A DNA stretch of 64,000 bases from Planctomycetota bacterium. Lineage in GTDB: Bacteria; Planctomycetota; B15-G4; SIAN01. Position numbers and translations under genes: made by a program. The DNA is taken from positions 62,001 through 126,000 of the forward strand of contig JANQQL010000010.1 of assembly GCA_028289345.1 (NCBI GenBank). Reading direction: 5' to 3'. The notes below the pieces were generated by a model. It did no database searches, had not been told where the DNA came from, and saw nothing but the letters and a program-made list of their open reading frames with translations. Every line of letters begins with the position of its first letter. Position 1 is the stretch's first letter. Positions 50,511 to 57,923 of this stretch are shown piece after piece.

Positions 50511-52175
50511 ATGATGGCGAGTGCAACACCGCGGCCCAGTTTCCCACCCACGAGTTCCGTGGCGCCTTTGCCTCAGGGGCCACGCGCCGCGATGGTGGTG
50601 TTCTTCGGTCTGGCGGCCGTGAGTCTGCTGTGGGAAACCCACGCTTTCTACGACGCGCGTGGAGATGACTCGCTCTATGTTCTCTGTGCCCGATCGCTTC
50701 TCGCGGAGCAAGGTTACTCGTACTTCGGGATTCCCTTCGTCGTTCGACCGCCGGGCTTCTCTCTCTTATTGATGCCCGTGGTGTCGATCTTCGGCACCAA
50801 CTTCTTGGCGTGGAACCTGTTCGTCCAGAGCTTCAGCCTGCTCACGATTGCCGCCTTTTTTCACTTTGCTCGGCATCGGGTGGGAGACTGGGTGGGGCTC
50901 GCCTTGTGCGTGGTGATCTGGACAAACCCGGTCTTCCGAGAGCTTTCGAATCGAGTGTTGTCCGACGTTCCTGGGGCGGCCTTCTTCTTTCTCTTGCTCT
51001 TGTTCGAGCGCCAGGCCCGCTTTCGCCCCTCCTGGCGCAATCACCTGTTTCTCGGCATTGCGATCGGCCTGGGCGCATACTTTCGCACCGCCTTGATCCT
51101 GCTGGGGCCGGCCGTGCTGGTCGCCCGCCTTCTTCCCTCACCGGGTCAGCAACGGGATCCCGGTTTCTCCGAACGCAACTCCCAGGACCCACGATCCCGA
51201 GCCAGCGCCGCGGCCCCCTCGAACCCATCGATCCACCGTCTCGGCCACCGTCTCGGCCACCGTCTCGGCCACCGTCTGGCTCTCGCGGGCCTCCCCCTGA
51301 TCGCTTCCTTCGTGGTGCTCGCGCCATGGAACCTTCGCAACCAACGCGCGACCTCTCCGCACGCGGTCGAGCACGTGCTGGTTCACTCGTATTCCACCGG
51401 GATGTGGCACGTCGACAAAGGCGATCCGGATTCTCCCCGGCTTTCCTTCGGGGAAGTGTTGCGGCGCATTCCCGTTCGGGTGCCCCAGGCGGTGACCGCA
51501 CTGGGAAGTCGCTTGCAGTCGCGGGACCCCGAGTTTGTTCCAATGATCCTCGGATCGGCGATGCTCTTGTGCCTCGTAGCCAACCTTTGGCGACGGAGGG
51601 CCCCGGCCGAGTTCTTTGCGTTTGCATTCCTCGCGATCGTCAGCGTCTACTTTGGCTTCCTGGAGCGCTTGATGCTGATCGTGTTTCTGTTGGCCTTGCT
51701 GGCGGTGACAGAAGTGGCCCAATCGGTTGCCGGCCTTCGGATGTCCGAAACCGCCCGCCGATCCTTGATCGTGGCGGGGCTCCTGGGTCTTGCGATCCAC
51801 GACTATCAGTACCAGCCCAAGTGGCAAGAAATCGAGGAACGACATCAGGAGCTGGTGGATCTCGCGGATTTCCTCGAATCGGAGTTTCCCGAAGATGCGG
51901 TGCTCGCCGCAGACAACGGACGGCATTTGGAAGTTTTGCTGGACCGCCCGGTTCACACCCTGAAGAACGCCTTGGCTCGGGAAGGGATGCCACGGGTCCT
52001 GGATCTCCTTCGGAAACACCAGGTCGACGCGATCGTCGCTGACCTTCGGCTCGAGCTGGCTCCTCATCTCTTGCAAGACCATCGTCCGCTGCGACGCATC
52101 GGGAACTCCGTCGTGTTTCGAATCCCGAAAGGCCCTGCCCCCGAGGGCGCCCCCCACTCGAACGCGCCACCTTGA
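50511..52175 (+). CDS. Polytopic membrane protein, GT39-like glycosyltransferase
   Basis: The 554-residue protein has about nine hydrophobic helices (residues about 30-430) and a soluble C-terminus of about 120 residues. The first loop, ARGDDSLYVLCARSLLAEQGY, carries the acidic pair expected in GT39/GT-C enzymes, and VVRPPGFSLLLMPV follows as in related proteins. A loop after the fifth helix holds four GHRL repeats encoded by a 12-bp tandem repeat. The start is uncertain: GTG 50490, ATG 50511 and ATG 50514 are in frame and none has a strong ribosome binding site. It resembles the gene at 26051-27625 in size and plan. Confidence 0.72.
   Translation: MMASATPRPSFPPTSSVAPLPQGPRAAMVVFFGLAAVSLLWETHAFYDARGDDSLYVLCARSLLAEQGYSYFGIPFVVRPPGFSLLLMPVVSIFGTNFLAWNLFVQSFSLLTIAAFFHFARHRVGDWVGLALCVVIWTNPVFRELSNRVLSDVPGAAFFFLLLLFERQARFRPSWRNHLFLGIAIGLGAYFRTALILLGPAVLVARLLPSPGQQRDPGFSERNSQDPRSRASAAAPSNPSIHRLGHRLGHRLGHRLALAGLPLIASFVVLAPWNLRNQRATSPHAVEHVLVHSYSTGMWHVDKGDPDSPRLSFGEVLRRIPVRVPQAVTALGSRLQSRDPEFVPMILGSAMLLCLVANLWRRRAPAEFFAFAFLAIVSVYFGFLERLMLIVFLLALLAVTEVAQSVAGLRMSETARRSLIVAGLLGLAIHDYQYQPKWQEIEERHQELVDLADFLESEFPEDAVLAADNGRHLEVLLDRPVHTLKNALAREGMPRVLDLLRKHQVDAIVADLRLELAPHLLQDHRPLRRIGNSVVFRIPKGPAPEGAPHSNAPP
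51234..51277 (+). repeat. 12-bp tandem repeat inside a coding region
   Basis: CACCGTCTCGGC occurs three times in tandem from 51234 to 51269, followed by a partial fourth copy. It encodes GHRL repeats in a cytoplasmic or periplasmic loop of the GT39-like protein. Since 12 is a multiple of three, copy-number change keeps the frame. Confidence 0.85.
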
Positions 52176-52413
52176 GCAAACCCTCCGCCGTTTCCGACTT
52201 GCTCATCGTCGGCCCAAGTTCCGATCTTCGCAGCCACACCCACTCTCTCGGAAATCAGGCGGCCGCGTCGATCGAACATTCACCGAGGGAACGACCCAGG
52301 CTGGCTCCGGAACAGTCCCACCACTGCGGGTCACCATTTCGGGTATTTGCGCCGCTTCGGCCGAGCGGATAGAAGGTCCGCCACTGCCCAATCCTGAAGG
52401 AGGAGATCTGCCA

Positions 52414-53211
52414 ATGCCTGTGCGCAACGACTTTGCTCCCGGCGAGTTCTGCTGGGTCGACCTGAACTCTCACGAATTGAAATCTGCAGTGGCCTGGTAC
52501 GGAGAACTGTTCGGCTGGAGTCATCAGGTCATGGAAACCCCGGGTGGTGGCCCCCCCTATGCGTTCTTTCAGAAAGGCGACTCGGTCGTTGGTGGGGTCG
52601 GCGAGATGACCGACGAGATGAAATCCATGGGCATCCCCCCCATGTGGAACAGCTACATCTCCACCTCGGATTGCACCGCCACCGAAGCCAAGGTTCAGGA
52701 GCTGGGTGGAACCGTCACTGTGCCGACCATGGAAGTTCCGGGCCATGGCAAACTTGCCTTCTTTCTCGACCCCGAGGGCGCCTCTTTCGCCGCGTGGCAA
52801 AACACCAACCCGGAGGCTCCGGGAATGATGGTGACGGACCCTGGCAGCTTGAGCTGGAACGAGCTGATGACGCGAGACTCCTCGAAAGCTCAGGAGTTCT
52901 ACGGAAAGCTCGCCGGCTGGGAGTTCGCTCCGATGCCCATGGGCGACATCGACTACACCATCGTCAAGAACGGCGGCAAGGACGCCGCCGGCATGATGCC
53001 CATGGACGGGCCGCAGTTCGAGGGCATCCCGGCCCACTGGTTGGTCTACTTCGCCGTGGCCGACTGTGACGAGATCGCCAACAAGGCCCAGCAATCTGGT
53101 GGCCGAGTCAACGTGCCTCCGACCGACATTCCCATCGGGAAGTTCGCCGTTTTGGCGGATCCCCAAGGGGCCGTGTTCGCAGTCGTGACGGTCACCAACC
53201 CCGACTGCTGA
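52414..53211 (+). CDS. VOC family protein with two glyoxalase-like domains
   Basis: The 265-residue protein has two tandem vicinal-oxygen-chelate domains. The first (residues about 10-125) has FCWVDLNSHELKSAVAWYGELFGW and FFLDPEGASFAAWQ; the second (about 145-262) has SWNELMTRDSSKAQEFYGKLAGW and VLADPQGAVFAVV. The arrangement matches cytoplasmic two-domain VOC proteins annotated as hydroxylase/glyoxalase-like; the reaction is unknown. AAGGAGGAG lies before ATG 52414, one of the strongest ribosome binding sites in the window. A terminator hairpin follows the gene. Confidence 0.87.
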   Translation: MPVRNDFAPGEFCWVDLNSHELKSAVAWYGELFGWSHQVMETPGGGPPYAFFQKGDSVVGGVGEMTDEMKSMGIPPMWNSYISTSDCTATEAKVQELGGTVTVPTMEVPGHGKLAFFLDPEGASFAAWQNTNPEAPGMMVTDPGSLSWNELMTRDSSKAQEFYGKLAGWEFAPMPMGDIDYTIVKNGGKDAAGMMPMDGPQFEGIPAHWLVYFAVADCDEIANKAQQSGGRVNVPPTDIPIGKFAVLADPQGAVFAVVTVTNPDC

Positions 53212-53266
53212 TCCACACCGGCTGCGCCCGCATTCCCCACGGCGGATCTTGATGAGTCCTCACCGG

Positions 53267-53307
53267 CGGTGTCCCGGAGACCATGACGAGAAGGCTCCGG
53301 GACACCG
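53267..53307. terminator. Terminator hairpin between convergent genes
   Basis: CGGTGTCCCGGAG (53267-53279) pairs perfectly with CTCCGGGACACCG (53295-53307); two further CC/GG pairs extend the stem past a bulged A. TTGTTGATT follows on the plus strand, a weak T-rich tail. It lies 56 bp after the VOC gene stop and 35 bp before the convergent FG-GAP gene end, so it can serve both. Confidence 0.75.
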
Positions 53308-53341
53308 TTGTTGATTCCCGCGCAGGATTGATGCCCCTGGT

Positions 53342-54827
53342 TCATCGAACGCGAATTCGCACCGGGTCCGTGGCTTCCACTCCACCTCCCTGAACTCGGG
53401 CGAACGCCTGCACCGAGACGTCCATGCCAAGCAGGCCGGGGGGAATGAGCCACGACGCCTGCCAGTGGCCGGACGGGTCGAAAGTGTCCAAGACGACAGG
53501 GGCGTACCAAGTCTGCCCCCCCCCGCTCGATCACCGAAAGCAGCAACGGACCGCTGCGCTCACCACCGCAGCCGACGGCGAGGGTCAAGGTTTCCCCGGG
53601 CGTCAACGCGGAGCTGGACGCCTGTAGCTGGAGCACCTCTCGACTCTTCGCGAAAGAGTAGACGGCCCCGACATCGGTTCGACCTTCGGCGTCTTCCTCG
53701 TACGCGGCCACCAGGGTTCGCTTCTCATGAAGCACCACATCGTGTCCGAACGAATCGATGGGTCCTGGGTTGGGCGATTCGAGCTGCTGCAAGGGAACCC
53801 AACCAGTTTCACGAAGCGTGAAGAGATATGCCGCTCCCGTCCCATTCTTGTTCCATGCACCCACCAATGCATGATCCCCGAGTAGGTCCACCTTGTTGCC
53901 AAACTGATCTCCGGCCTCCGCGTTCGGCGCGACCAGCTTCGCGGTCTGTCTCCATTTGTTGGGAAAGCGTTCGAAAACGTAGGCCGCGCCCGCCTCGGCC
54001 CCTCGCTCCGACTCTTTTCGGGCGCCAATGAGGACACGCCCGTGGTGCAGAGAAATGTCCATCCCGAACCAGGCTTCCGCAGACTGGTCTTGAGCAAACA
54101 GCTTTTGGGTTTGTGCCCACTCTCCCCCGGAACCTCGCTCGAACACATAGACCCGTCCCCGTTCGTTCTTGGCGGTGAATGCACCAACCATGGCGACGTC
54201 CCCTTCGAGCGCCACGGTGTGGCCGAAGAAATCGCGATTGGCGCGATCGCTGGCCCGCAAGAGGGCCACTTCCTGCCAATCTCCGTTCTCGCGGCACTCG
54301 AACACGTAGGCGGTTCCGGCTTGGACATCTGCATCGCGCGCTCCGACCAACACACGGTCCCCTGACAGACTGACGCCGGTGCCGAAGCCGTCGCCCGGGG
54401 CGGCATCGCTGGCGACCAGCGTCGCGGAAAGAGTCCAGACACCGTCGATGCGATCGTAGACGAAGACTCGTCCGGCACCGCGGGCGGCTCCCATGGCGCC
54501 GATGACTGCACGGTTTTCTTCGATGTCGACGGACATGCCGAATTCGTCTCGGGCGACGTTCCTCGGATTCGCCAACTCTGCCGCTTCCGCCCAACCGCTC
54601 TCGGTCAGGTCGTACACATAGCACGCTCCCACCTTGACTCCGGCAGCGGTGCCGCGACCTCTGGCACTGACGAGCAGATGGGTTTCACTGGCGGCCAACG
54701 CCGCCCCGAACAAGTCCTGGGCCTGACCATTGGAAACAATCAAACGCTCACTACTGCAGAAGTGCTGGGCCGACACGCGGGTTGGCCAGAGCAGAATTGG
54801 CAACATCCAAAGGCGAAGTTTCATCAT
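53342..54827 (-). CDS. Secreted FG-GAP repeat protein, probably frameshifted near its 3' end
   Basis: The protein starts MMKLRLWMLPILLWPTRVSA (signal peptide; GGAGAGAA before ATG 54827). Seven FG-GAP-like repeats follow, each about 50 residues, with DxFGxxVxLxGxxxLVGA and AGAAYVFE blocks. A C-terminal beta domain begins TPGETLTLAVGCGGERSG. In the given sequence the frame runs through a run of nine G (minus strand of 53516-53524) into a composition unlike protein and only stops at 53046, antisense to the VOC gene. One G fewer restores QTWYAPVVLDTF, WLIPPGLLGMDVSVQAFARV and a stop at 53342, before the terminator. The natural gene therefore probably ends at 53342. Confidence 0.75.
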
Positions 54828-54882
54828 CGAGTTCTCTCCACACAAAGCGGGTTCGACAAGCGGAAGGGAGACGTCACCCCCT

Positions 54883-54915
54883 GCGAATGGGTCGGCAGAA
54901 TGTTGCGAATGGTCC
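54883..54915. promoter_or_regulatory. Candidate LytTR-type binding site pair 1
   Basis: GCGAATGGGTC (from 54883) and GCGAATGGTCC (from 54905) are direct repeats 22 bp apart. Read on the minus strand they contain ACCATTCGC-like cores, close to the LytTR half-site consensus. They lie 56-88 bp upstream of the FG-GAP gene start. Confidence 0.5.
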
Positions 54916-54935
54916 CAGAGACGTGGCGAGATCGG

Positions 54936-54993
54936 CGCAAGCCGGTGAAGCAGAGTTCTGCCACCGAGACAGCCCCGTCGGTCTTTGTGGCGA
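54936..54993 (-). repeat. Partial copy of the dispersed palindromic repeat
   Basis: On the minus strand CACAAAGACC, then GCTTCACCGGCTTGCG, match the right end of the copy at 55262-55429 (GCGCAAAGACC, GTTCACCGGCTTGC). The left part of the element is missing or unrecognisable. It lies between the kinase gene and the divergent FG-GAP gene. Confidence 0.55.
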
Positions 54994-55023
54994 ACGGTCC
55001 GATGGCTGTCGCGAACGGTCCGA
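54990..55023. promoter_or_regulatory. Candidate LytTR-type binding site pair 2
   Basis: GCGAACGGTCCGA occurs at 54990-55002 and, identically, at 55011-55023: a direct repeat with 21-bp period. The reverse complement contains ACCGTTCGC, which fits the published LytTR half-site [TA][AC][CA]GTTN[AG][TG] at eight of nine positions. The pair lies 32-65 bp upstream of the kinase ATG, so the regulator encoded downstream may control its own operon. Confidence 0.65.
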
Positions 55024-55054
55024 CGCATCCACTCGATCCAGCTACAGTGTGAAA

Positions 55055-56293
55055 ATGGGTTGCTTGGCGCTTGCTCTGGTCGCCTGCTTGGTCGCGGGCC
55101 TGTTTTCCGCGTTTCAGTTCTGGCTGAACGGAAAACTCGAGGGGCATCCCCACGAGTTTCTGCCACTCATGGTCCGACACGTCATGAGCTGGAGCACGTG
55201 GGGACTGGCGGCCCCCGGAATCCTATGGCTGTCCCGTCGCTGGGGACTTCGAGGCACTGCCCCTAGCGAGCCAGTGAAAGAACGCTCGGATGGTCGATCC
55301 AGTGACTCTCGTCTGCGTCGAGGAGTCGGACTGCAGACGAATCGATCGATTCGTCGAGGATTCGAAAACGAAGACGGAGGCGCAAAGACCCGGTCGGGTG
55401 CCGAAGGACTTGTTCACCGGCTTGCTAGGTCGGCACTGGTTCGACACTTGGTGGTGAGCATTGGCTGGGCCGCGCTGCACCGCCCGTTCCACGTGTGGAT
55501 CGCCTGGTATCCATTCTGGGGCAGCGGCCCCCCAGGAGATTTCGTTCGCGACTTCACGTTCCTCACTCTGTTCTCGGACATCGCCCTTTACTGGTCATTG
55601 GTCTTGGGCTGGACTTTGTTCGAGCAGCGGCAACTTCTGAGGAAGCGCGAGCTGGACGCTCTACGACTGACGGGCGAGCGGAACGCTGCCCGCCTTGCCG
55701 CTTTGGAACAGCAAGTCCGTCCGCACTTTTTGTTCAATGTACTGCACGCGTTGCAGTCCTTGCAGCGCGATGGAAAACTCCGCAAAGCACAGCGGGTGGT
55801 GGAGCACCTTTCGGTGCTGCTGCGCTCGATCCTGCGACAAGACGGTCCCCCGCAGATCTCCCTGCGAAAGGAACTCGAACTCGTTCAACCCTACTTGGAG
55901 CTAATGGCAGTCCGCTTCGGAGACAAGGTTCGCGTCACCTTCGACGTGACTCCGGATGCCGCAGACGGATTGGTTCCCCGCCTGATCCTCCAACCAATCT
56001 TGGAGAACGCGTTCTTGCACGGCGTGGAAGCCCAGGTCGGTCCCTGCCAGATCTGGGTGGTCGCCCGGGTCGACAACGAAACTCTGACGATCGAAGTTCA
56101 TGATCCAGGTCCTTCCCCTTTGGCGGGATCAAGACGGGGGACCGGCCTCGGCATGCGCAACGTCCGGGACCGGCTGGAGGCGTTGGGAGGTGGTTGTCTG
56201 ACGTTGCAGCAAGTGTCCAATCGCAAGGGCACCATCGCCGTTCTTCGACTGCCTTGGCAGGTGGACGCAGGTGAGCTGGTGAGGAATTCATGA
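55055..56293 (+). CDS. LytS/YehU-type sensor histidine kinase with in-frame repeat insertion
   Basis: The 412-residue protein has membrane helices at about residues 3-20, 40-58, 130-150 and 165-190. The His_kinase domain LEQQVRPHFLFNVLHALQSL (phospho-acceptor His224) and HATPase motifs (LILQPILENAFLHG, GTGLGMRNVRDRLEALGGG) follow. This is the family that pairs with LytTR regulators. Residues 70-125 are encoded by a 168-bp palindromic element in frame (55262-55429) and form an Arg/Ser/Glu-rich loop between the second and third helices. ATG 55055 was chosen; GTG 55049 is an alternative. The stop overlaps the regulator start (ATGA). Confidence 0.85.
   Translation: MGCLALALVACLVAGLFSAFQFWLNGKLEGHPHEFLPLMVRHVMSWSTWGLAAPGILWLSRRWGLRGTAPSEPVKERSDGRSSDSRLRRGVGLQTNRSIRRGFENEDGGAKTRSGAEGLVHRLARSALVRHLVVSIGWAALHRPFHVWIAWYPFWGSGPPGDFVRDFTFLTLFSDIALYWSLVLGWTLFEQRQLLRKRELDALRLTGERNAARLAALEQQVRPHFLFNVLHALQSLQRDGKLRKAQRVVEHLSVLLRSILRQDGPPQISLRKELELVQPYLELMAVRFGDKVRVTFDVTPDAADGLVPRLILQPILENAFLHGVEAQVGPCQIWVVARVDNETLTIEVHDPGPSPLAGSRRGTGLGMRNVRDRLEALGGGCLTLQQVSNRKGTIAVLRLPWQVDAGELVRNS
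55262..55429 (+). repeat. Long palindromic repeat inserted in frame in a kinase gene
   Basis: The element begins CCTAGCGAGCCAGTGAA and ends TTCACCGGCTTGCTAGG; the two ends are inverted repeats with two mismatches in 17 bases. It is exactly 168 bp, starts on a codon boundary and has no stop in the reading frame. Its inner blocks match the copies at 18246-18399 and 27691-27838. Confidence 0.85.
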
Positions 56294-57000
56294 GCATTCG
56301 TGCCTTGGTCGTCGACGACGAACCGCCGGCTCGCCGTGCCATCTGCCAGGCGCTGCAGGTTCCTTGGGCATCGGCCACGGTCACCGAGTGCGCCGACGGG
56401 CAGACGGCCATTGAGTGGCTCCGCCGCCAGGCCTTCGACGTCGCGTTCTTGGACATCCGCGTGCCCCCCCTGGACGGCTTCGAGATCATTCGCCGGATCG
56501 GCGTCCATCGAATGCCGCCCGTGGTTTTCGTCACCGCCTTCGAGGACTTCGCTCTGCGAGCCTTCGATGTGCGCGCCGTCGACTACCTAATCAAGCCCTT
56601 TCGCCAAGAGCGATTCAACGAATCTTTGGATCGCGCCCTGGGTCGCGGGGCGGCCCCCCTTCCGGGACCTGGACTTCCGATCAAAACTGCGGGACGAACC
56701 ACTCGCGTTGCCTTGTCGACGATTCTCTGGATCGAGGCAGCCAGCACCTACGTCCGGGTCCATTCGACGGACGACGTCCATTTGCTTCGCACGACTATGG
56801 ATCGACTCTCTCGAGAACTCGCGGGGAACCACTTCCTGCGCGTGCATCGCTCGGCCATCGTCAACCTCGACCACGTGGTGGGATGGGCACCCTTGGCCCG
56901 TGGCGATTACGAAGTCCTCCTCAGCAACGGCGAAAGAGTCCGTGTTTCTCGACGGCATCGTCGCGCGTTGCTGCAGCGCCTGCATGAGCCGTCCCGTTGA
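56290..57000 (+). CDS. LytTR family response regulator
   Basis: The 236-residue protein has a receiver domain (ALVVDDEPPARRAI, phospho-acceptor Asp55 in FLDIRVPPLDG, FVTAFEDFALRAF, YLIKPF). Its C-terminal LytTR DNA-binding domain (residues about 135-236) has ILWIEAASTYVRVHS, FLRVHRSAIVNLDHV and VRVSRRHRRALLQRL. It is translationally coupled to the LytS-type kinase upstream. The likely targets are the direct repeats at 54883-54915 and 54990-55023. No other domain is present. Confidence 0.9.
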   Translation: MSIRALVVDDEPPARRAICQALQVPWASATVTECADGQTAIEWLRRQAFDVAFLDIRVPPLDGFEIIRRIGVHRMPPVVFVTAFEDFALRAFDVRAVDYLIKPFRQERFNESLDRALGRGAAPLPGPGLPIKTAGRTTRVALSTILWIEAASTYVRVHSTDDVHLLRTTMDRLSRELAGNHFLRVHRSAIVNLDHVVGWAPLARGDYEVLLSNGERVRVSRRHRRALLQRLHEPSR

Positions 57001-57138
57001 CCGTTCCGAGCCCGACGGATCACCCAACGGCGAACCGAATCTTCGCCCGACCTTCATTCGGGCTTGTTCGGAGATCCCGAACATCGAAGACCACGTCGGG
57101 ACGCCTCCCCGAACAATCAAACCTCTCCGGGTGACCCC

Positions 57139-57861
57139 ATGATTGCATCCTCTTCGACCGCTCTCCCTCCGAACAAGTTCGTCACTCACGTGATCCGGGA
57201 GGATCGTTCTCCCGCCGAACCTCGAACCATTCTGATGACCGGGAGCTCCAAGGGTGGAACATCCATGCTCGCCGGCACGGTCTGCGACCTGGGGATCTCC
57301 ACCGGGAACGACGCGGGAACTTTCGAAGACCACACGATTTCCAAGGCGGTCGAACTCGGCAAGTGGCGCAAGGTGAAGAAACTGATCGCCGAGCGCAACT
57401 CGACTCACGCCACGTGGGCATGGAAACGGCCCTCGTTGGTTCTCCACATGGGAGAAGTGCTCCCGCTCCTCCGGCGGCCGAGCGTCGTCATGGTGTTCAA
57501 AGACGTGCTGGCTGTCGCCCACCGAAAAGGCCAGACCCGAGACATCTCGTTTCCCGATCTACTGACAAAAACCATTGCTCTCTACCACCGCATGGCGATC
57601 CTCTGCCAAACCCTGCACTGCCCGCTGATGGTGGTCAGCTACGAAGGAGCACGGAAGGATCGAGAGCACTACGTGCGAGACCTCGCTTCTTTCCTCGGCA
57701 TCCACGACGAATCGAGAATCCAACACGCCCTCAGCAAACAGCAGTACAACCAGAGCGAGTATCTCAGGATTCAGGGAGGACACGCCGCAAGACGGCGGGC
57801 CGAGCAGCAAGCGGTCCCGGTCAACGACAACATGGCGAAGGTCAACCGAGCCCGGTTCTGA
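57139..57861 (+). CDS. Sulfotransferase-like P-loop protein
   Basis: The 240-residue protein contains TILMTGSSKGGTSMLAGTV (residues 30-48), which fits the 5'-phosphosulfate-binding loop of PAPS-dependent sulfotransferases. VVMVFKDVLAVAHRKGQ and LMVVSYEGARKDREHYVRDLASFLG take the places of the 3'-phosphate-binding strand and the common late helix. No signal peptide is present. It could transfer sulfate to an envelope glycan or be an inactive relative. ATG 57139 was chosen as the first start with protein-like sequence; there is no strong ribosome binding site. Confidence 0.68.
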   Translation: MIASSSTALPPNKFVTHVIREDRSPAEPRTILMTGSSKGGTSMLAGTVCDLGISTGNDAGTFEDHTISKAVELGKWRKVKKLIAERNSTHATWAWKRPSLVLHMGEVLPLLRRPSVVMVFKDVLAVAHRKGQTRDISFPDLLTKTIALYHRMAILCQTLHCPLMVVSYEGARKDREHYVRDLASFLGIHDESRIQHALSKQQYNQSEYLRIQGGHAARRRAEQQAVPVNDNMAKVNRARF

Positions 57862-57923
57862 TCATCCACCCCGTTCTCATCACCGAGGACGGCCCCGAGG
57901 TCTGCGGGGGAGAGAACACGCTC

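Noticed and set aside
53046..53341. C-terminal extension of the FG-GAP protein to 53046
   Set aside because: It is antisense to the VOC gene, passes through the terminator hairpin and has no domain character. A one-base change in a run of nine G restores a sensible ending at 53342.
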